Shown: positions 60,967-64,000 of the stretch, in pieces | How the letters are laid out: every line of letters starts with the position of its first letter | How positions within the stretch are numbered: the stretch's first letter is position 1 | Origin: Pseudomonas jinjuensis | Lineage (GTDB): Bacteria; Pseudomonadota; Gammaproteobacteria; Pseudomonadales; Pseudomonadaceae | Length of the DNA stretch: 64,000 nt | Reading direction: 5' to 3' | NCBI RefSeq assembly: GCF_900103845.1 | Contig: NZ_FNIJ01000020.1 | Location: forward strand, 59,978 to 123,977 | Notes under the pieces: generated by a model | Databases searched by the model: none | The model's input: the letters and a program-made list of their open reading frames with translations, nothing else | Told to the model about the DNA's origin: nothing | Translations under genes and position numbers: made by a program

Positions 60967-63535
60967 GCTGCTGTCGCGCATCGACCAGCTGGAGCGCGAC
61001 AACCACAAGCTGCGGCGGATCAATGCGGCGCTGATCGAGCGCGTTGAATCCGCCAATTCGCGCGGCGACGACGCCTACGGCGCTTTCCAGCATTCGGTGG
61101 TGCTGGCCGAGCAGGTGCGCGAGCGCACCGATGCGCTGAGCGAGGCGATGGTCGAGCTGAAGTCCAGCAACCAGTTGCTCAGCGATGCGCGGCTGCGCGC
61201 CGAGACCGCCCATCAGCACCTGCTGGATGCCATCGAAAGCATCTCCGATGCCTTCGTGCTGTTCGACCCGCAGCAGCGCATCGTGCTGTTCAACGAACGC
61301 TACCGCGACTTCTGGAGCCAGACCCGTGCGCGCGTCCGCGCCGGCATGCGCCTGGAGGAAGTGCGCCGGCTGGCTCAGGGCAGCGGGCTGATCGTCGAGG
61401 AACAGCGCAGCCGCGACGACGAGCACACCCTCTACCGCCTGCGCAACGACCGCTGGGTGCGAGTCAGCGAGCGGCCGACCCGCGACGGCGGCCTGGTGGT
61501 GCTCTACACCGACATCACCGAGATCAAGCAGAGCGAGACGCTGCGCCGCGAACAGGCGGTGGCGCAGAAGTCGCACCTGCTGCAACGCGCGGTGGACAAC
61601 CTGTCCCAGGGCGTGGCCATGGTCGGCAGCGACGGCACCCTGGAACTGTGGAACCGGCGCTTCCTGGAACTCTGCGGGCTGGCGCCGATCGAGCCGCACC
61701 GGCCTTTCGCCGAGGTCATGGCAGAAAGCGAGCTGCCCTTGCTCACCCCGGCCAGCAGCAGCTTCGCCGGTACGCCGCTGGCTGCCCTGGAGCAGCGGCT
61801 GTTCGATGGCCGCATGCTGGAAATCCGCACCCACGCGCTGCCCACCGGCGGCTTCGTCAATACCTTCACCGATATCACCGAGCGCTACCGACACGCCGAG
61901 GCGCTGCGGGCCAGCGAGCGCTGGATACGCCTGATCACCGATCAGGTGCCGGCGTTGATCGCCTACCTCAACGCCGATCTGGTCTACGAGTTCACCAACA
62001 AGGTCTACGAGGAGTGGTACCACTGGCCGAGAGATTCGATGCTCGGCCGCAGCCTGCGCGATGCGCACAGCGCCGGGCACTGCCAGCGCCTGGAACCCTA
62101 TGTCGAACGCGCGCTTTCCGGCGAGAGCGTGACCTTCGAGATCGCCGAGACCAATCTCGCCGGACAGGAGCGCTACATGCAGCGCTCCTACGTGCCCAAC
62201 CGCCAGGCCGATGGCCAGGTGATCGGCCTGTTCGTGCTGATCCGCGACATCACCGAGCGCCGGCGCACCGCCGAGGCGCTGCACCAGGCCTACCAGAACC
62301 TCGAACAGCGGGTCCGCGAGCGCACCGTCGAGCTGACCGCGCTGAACGACCAGCTCAAACGGGAAATCCACGAGCGCAGCCAGGCCGAAGCGCGCCTGCG
62401 CGAGGCCAAGCGCGAGGCCGAGCAGGCCAACCTGTCGAAAACCAAGTTCCTCGCCGCCGTCAGCCACGACCTGCTGCAGCCGCTGAACGCCGCGCGACTG
62501 TTCACCGGCGCGTTGCAGGAGCGCGGCATGGCCGCCGGTGGCGATGGCCTGGTGCGCAACATCAGTCACTCGCTGGCCGACGTGGAGAACCTGCTCGGCA
62601 CCCTGGTCGACATTTCCAAGCTGGATGCCGGGGTGATCCAGCCGGATATCGCCACTTTCGAGGTTGGCGACCTGCTCGGCAACCTCGCCGCCGAGTACCG
62701 CCAGGTGGCGGCCAGCGAAGGCCTGCGTCTGGACTTCGTGGCCTGCGGCGCCTGCGTGCGCAGCGACCTGCAACTGCTCGCGCGCATCCTGCGCAACCTG
62801 CTTTCCAACGCCATCCGCTACACGCCGAGCGGTCGCGTGCTGCTCGGCTGTAGGCGGCGCCGCCACAGCCTGTCCATCGAAGTCTGGGACACCGGCGTGG
62901 GCATCGCCGCCGACAAGCTCGGCGAGATATTCCAGGAGTTCAAGCGTGGCGACGTGCAGCGCTCGCATCAGGACCGCGGGCTAGGGCTTGGCCTTGCCAT
63001 CGTCGAGAAGATCGCGCGCATGCTCGGCCATCGCATTCAGGTGGGCTCGGTGCCGGGCCGCGGGTCGTGCTTCGCCATCGAAGTGCCCCTGGCGCGCGGC
63101 GCGGTGCAGGCGAAGGCCGAGCCGGAGCTGGTGCCGGACGTTCCCTCGGAGCGCCTGCGCGGCTCGCGAGTCTGGGTGCTGGATAACGATGCGGCCATCT
63201 GCGCCGGCATGCGCACGCTGCTGGAAACCTGGGGTTGCCAGGTGGTCACGGCGCTCTCGGAAGACGACCTGGCGCGCCAGGTCGACAACTTCCACGCCGA
63301 GTCCGACCTGCTGATCGTCGACTATCACCTGGACGACGGGCGCAACGGTGTCGACGCGGTGGCGGCGATCAACGCCCGGCGCGGAACGCCGCTGCCGGCG
63401 CTGATGATCACCGCCAACTACAGCAGCGAACTCAAGCAGCAGGTCCGCGAGATGGGTTACACGCTGATGCACAAGCCGGTGCGGCCGATGAAGCTGAAGA
63501 CTGCGCTGTGCCATCTGATGGATCGGGTTGGCTGA
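60896..63535 (+). CDS. PAS hybrid sensor histidine kinase, ErcS'-like
   Basis: This 879-residue soluble kinase has an N-terminal coiled coil (about 22-105), three PAS modules (about 105-215, 230-335 and 340-455) and a second coiled coil (about 455-510). The HisKA domain has His524 in AAVSHDLLQPLNAARLF. The ATPase domain has NLLSNAIRYTPSG and GLGLGLAI, and the C-terminal receiver (about 755-875) has Asp809 in LIVDYHLDDG. The ATG at 60896 has GGAGAG upstream. No membrane helix is present, so it senses an internal signal, perhaps through the FIST protein. The PAO1 counterpart, as I recall, is ErcS', linked to ethanol-oxidation control. Confidence 0.92.
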   Translation: MACTSTRPSLASPLAIPGATADAELLSRIDQLERDNHKLRRINAALIERVESANSRGDDAYGAFQHSVVLAEQVRERTDALSEAMVELKSSNQLLSDARLRAETAHQHLLDAIESISDAFVLFDPQQRIVLFNERYRDFWSQTRARVRAGMRLEEVRRLAQGSGLIVEEQRSRDDEHTLYRLRNDRWVRVSERPTRDGGLVVLYTDITEIKQSETLRREQAVAQKSHLLQRAVDNLSQGVAMVGSDGTLELWNRRFLELCGLAPIEPHRPFAEVMAESELPLLTPASSSFAGTPLAALEQRLFDGRMLEIRTHALPTGGFVNTFTDITERYRHAEALRASERWIRLITDQVPALIAYLNADLVYEFTNKVYEEWYHWPRDSMLGRSLRDAHSAGHCQRLEPYVERALSGESVTFEIAETNLAGQERYMQRSYVPNRQADGQVIGLFVLIRDITERRRTAEALHQAYQNLEQRVRERTVELTALNDQLKREIHERSQAEARLREAKREAEQANLSKTKFLAAVSHDLLQPLNAARLFTGALQERGMAAGGDGLVRNISHSLADVENLLGTLVDISKLDAGVIQPDIATFEVGDLLGNLAAEYRQVAASEGLRLDFVACGACVRSDLQLLARILRNLLSNAIRYTPSGRVLLGCRRRRHSLSIEVWDTGVGIAADKLGEIFQEFKRGDVQRSHQDRGLGLGLAIVEKIARMLGHRIQVGSVPGRGSCFAIEVPLARGAVQAKAEPELVPDVPSERLRGSRVWVLDNDAAICAGMRTLLETWGCQVVTALSEDDLARQVDNFHAESDLLIVDYHLDDGRNGVDAVAAINARRGTPLPALMITANYSSELKQQVREMGYTLMHKPVRPMKLKTALCHLMDRVG

Positions 63536-63554
63536 TCAGGATTGGCGGGGCATC

Positions 63555-63574
63555 GTAGGAGCTTGCTCGCGAAC
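63555..63574. repeat. Truncated REP element
   Basis: The element reads GTAGGAGCTTGCTCGCGAAC. Compared with the copies at 35763 and 47889 it lacks an internal GCGA, so it looks like a deletion derivative. Confidence 0.5.
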
Positions 63575-63773
63575 ATCTCCAGCACGGAGCTGGGGTGGGA
63601 TTGTAGGAGCAACTGTCTTCTGGTTTCCCGCGTTCGCGGGACAGCGCTTGCGCTGAACGTACTTCAGTGCGGCCCGAAGGGCGAGCGCAGCGAGTAATGA
63701 CGGATTTCTCGGGTAACTCCGTGCGACTCCCAACCCCCGTCGTCCTCGCGAACGCGGGGATCCAATGGGCCGT

Positions 63774-63820
63774 GTAGGAGCGGGCCATGCCCGCAAATCG
63801 CGCGCATGGCGCGCTTCTAC
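63774..63820. repeat. REP hairpin (GGGCCATGCCCG type)
   Basis: GTAGGAGCGGGCCATGCCCG faces a diverged inverted partner ending GCGCTTCTAC. The 465-bp stretch 63536-64000 holds this and other REP copies but no gene. At 63628-63760 a CCCGCGTTCGCGGGA / CGCGAACGCGGGG pair is a further inverted repeat of another family. Confidence 0.65.
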
Positions 63821-63844
63821 CGGTCGGGGTACGGCTCTGTTTTC

Positions 63845-63933
63845 GTAGGAGCCAGCTTGCTGGCGATCAATTGGTTTCCCTGTGCACAGCGTTGCCGGCT
63901 GATACCTCGGATCGCCAGCAAGCTGGCTCCTAC
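63845..63933. repeat. REPIN with perfect 24-bp arms and 41-nt loop
   Basis: Arms 63845-63868 and 63910-63933 are identical to those of the element at 27580-27669, but the loop sequence differs. This indicates that the arms, not the spacer, are conserved. Confidence 0.8.
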
Positions 63934-63957
63934 AGGTTCGGTGTGCTGAGGGGATGA

Positions 63958-63984
63958 GGGTGGATGGCGCTTTTCCATCCACCA
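63958..63984. repeat. GTGGATGG/CCATCCAC palindrome
   Basis: Near-identical to 22887-22916, with one T fewer in the loop. It lies near the window edge, so the element may continue outside. Confidence 0.55.
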
Positions 63985-64000
63985 TTGCGGGGCCGCATGC

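Noticed and set aside
63536..64000. Clustered palindromes as a possible CRISPR, integron or attachment site
   Set aside because: The copies belong to several REP families in both orientations with irregular spacing. No cas, integrase or tRNA gene is present.

Overview
The window is a high-GC gammaproteobacterial chromosome segment, almost certainly from Pseudomonas. From memory of PAO1, the order mfd-csiV, long-form GAPDH, aroP, apbE, sthA, GDPD, PilZ protein, lolCDE matches the PA3003-PA2986 neighbourhood. The blocks kdpFABCDE ... patatin-selD-mnmH and pqqF-porin-FIST-hybrid kinase also have PAO1 counterparts, in another arrangement. Abundant Pseudomonas-type REP/REPIN palindromes between genes fit this. 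The species cannot be fixed from the sequence alone; members of the P. aeruginosa / P. nitroreducens / P. citronellolis branch are plausible.

Region 1 (180-9411, + strand) is a catabolic cluster: thiolase, FadB-type bifunctional beta-oxidation enzyme, FMN enoyl-reductase/nitronate-monooxygenase-type protein, CaiB/BaiF CoA-transferase, FadD19/FadD17-like acyl-CoA synthetase, SDR dehydrogenase and a KshA-like Rieske oxygenase. Start-stop overlaps link the first four genes. The mix (acyl activation, side-chain beta-oxidation, ring hydroxylation) suggests degradation of a cyclic or branched substrate such as a steroid or terpenoid; this is inference.

Region 2 (9506-17701) is the complete high-affinity K+ system kdpFABC plus sensor kdpD and regulator kdpE, with a KdpE-like box upstream. 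A 257-bp block of inverted repeats splits kdpB from kdpC. Region 3 (17751-19376) is a leaderless subtilase followed by an 84-residue protein that looks like a free-standing subtilase propeptide/inhibitor.

Region 4 (19602-24588) holds a patatin-like phospholipase, selD-mnmH (selenophosphate and tRNA 2-selenouridine synthesis), a GFA-family zinc protein, a small lipoprotein and a flavin reductase-like protein. Region 5 (24595-33363) holds a SulP transporter, a medium-chain reductase, an SDR, a P-type cation ATPase, a BenE-family transporter and a LysE-family exporter.

Region 6 (33588-44638) starts with rluB, whose tail carries tandem repeats, and a cold-shock gene with a long leader. A minus-strand series follows: hypothetical, rlmA, dapE, SWI/SNF helicase, csiV and mfd. 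Region 7 (44796-55567) holds a long-form GAPDH, aroP, apbE (with no nqr genes beside it), sthA, a GDPD/small exported protein/PilZ operon, and the lipoprotein-release operon lolCDE. Region 8 (55712-63535) holds pqqF, an outer-membrane porin, a FIST-domain protein and a PAS hybrid histidine kinase resembling ErcS'. It is probably part of the PQQ-dependent ethanol oxidation regulon. The window ends in a dense cluster of REP elements.
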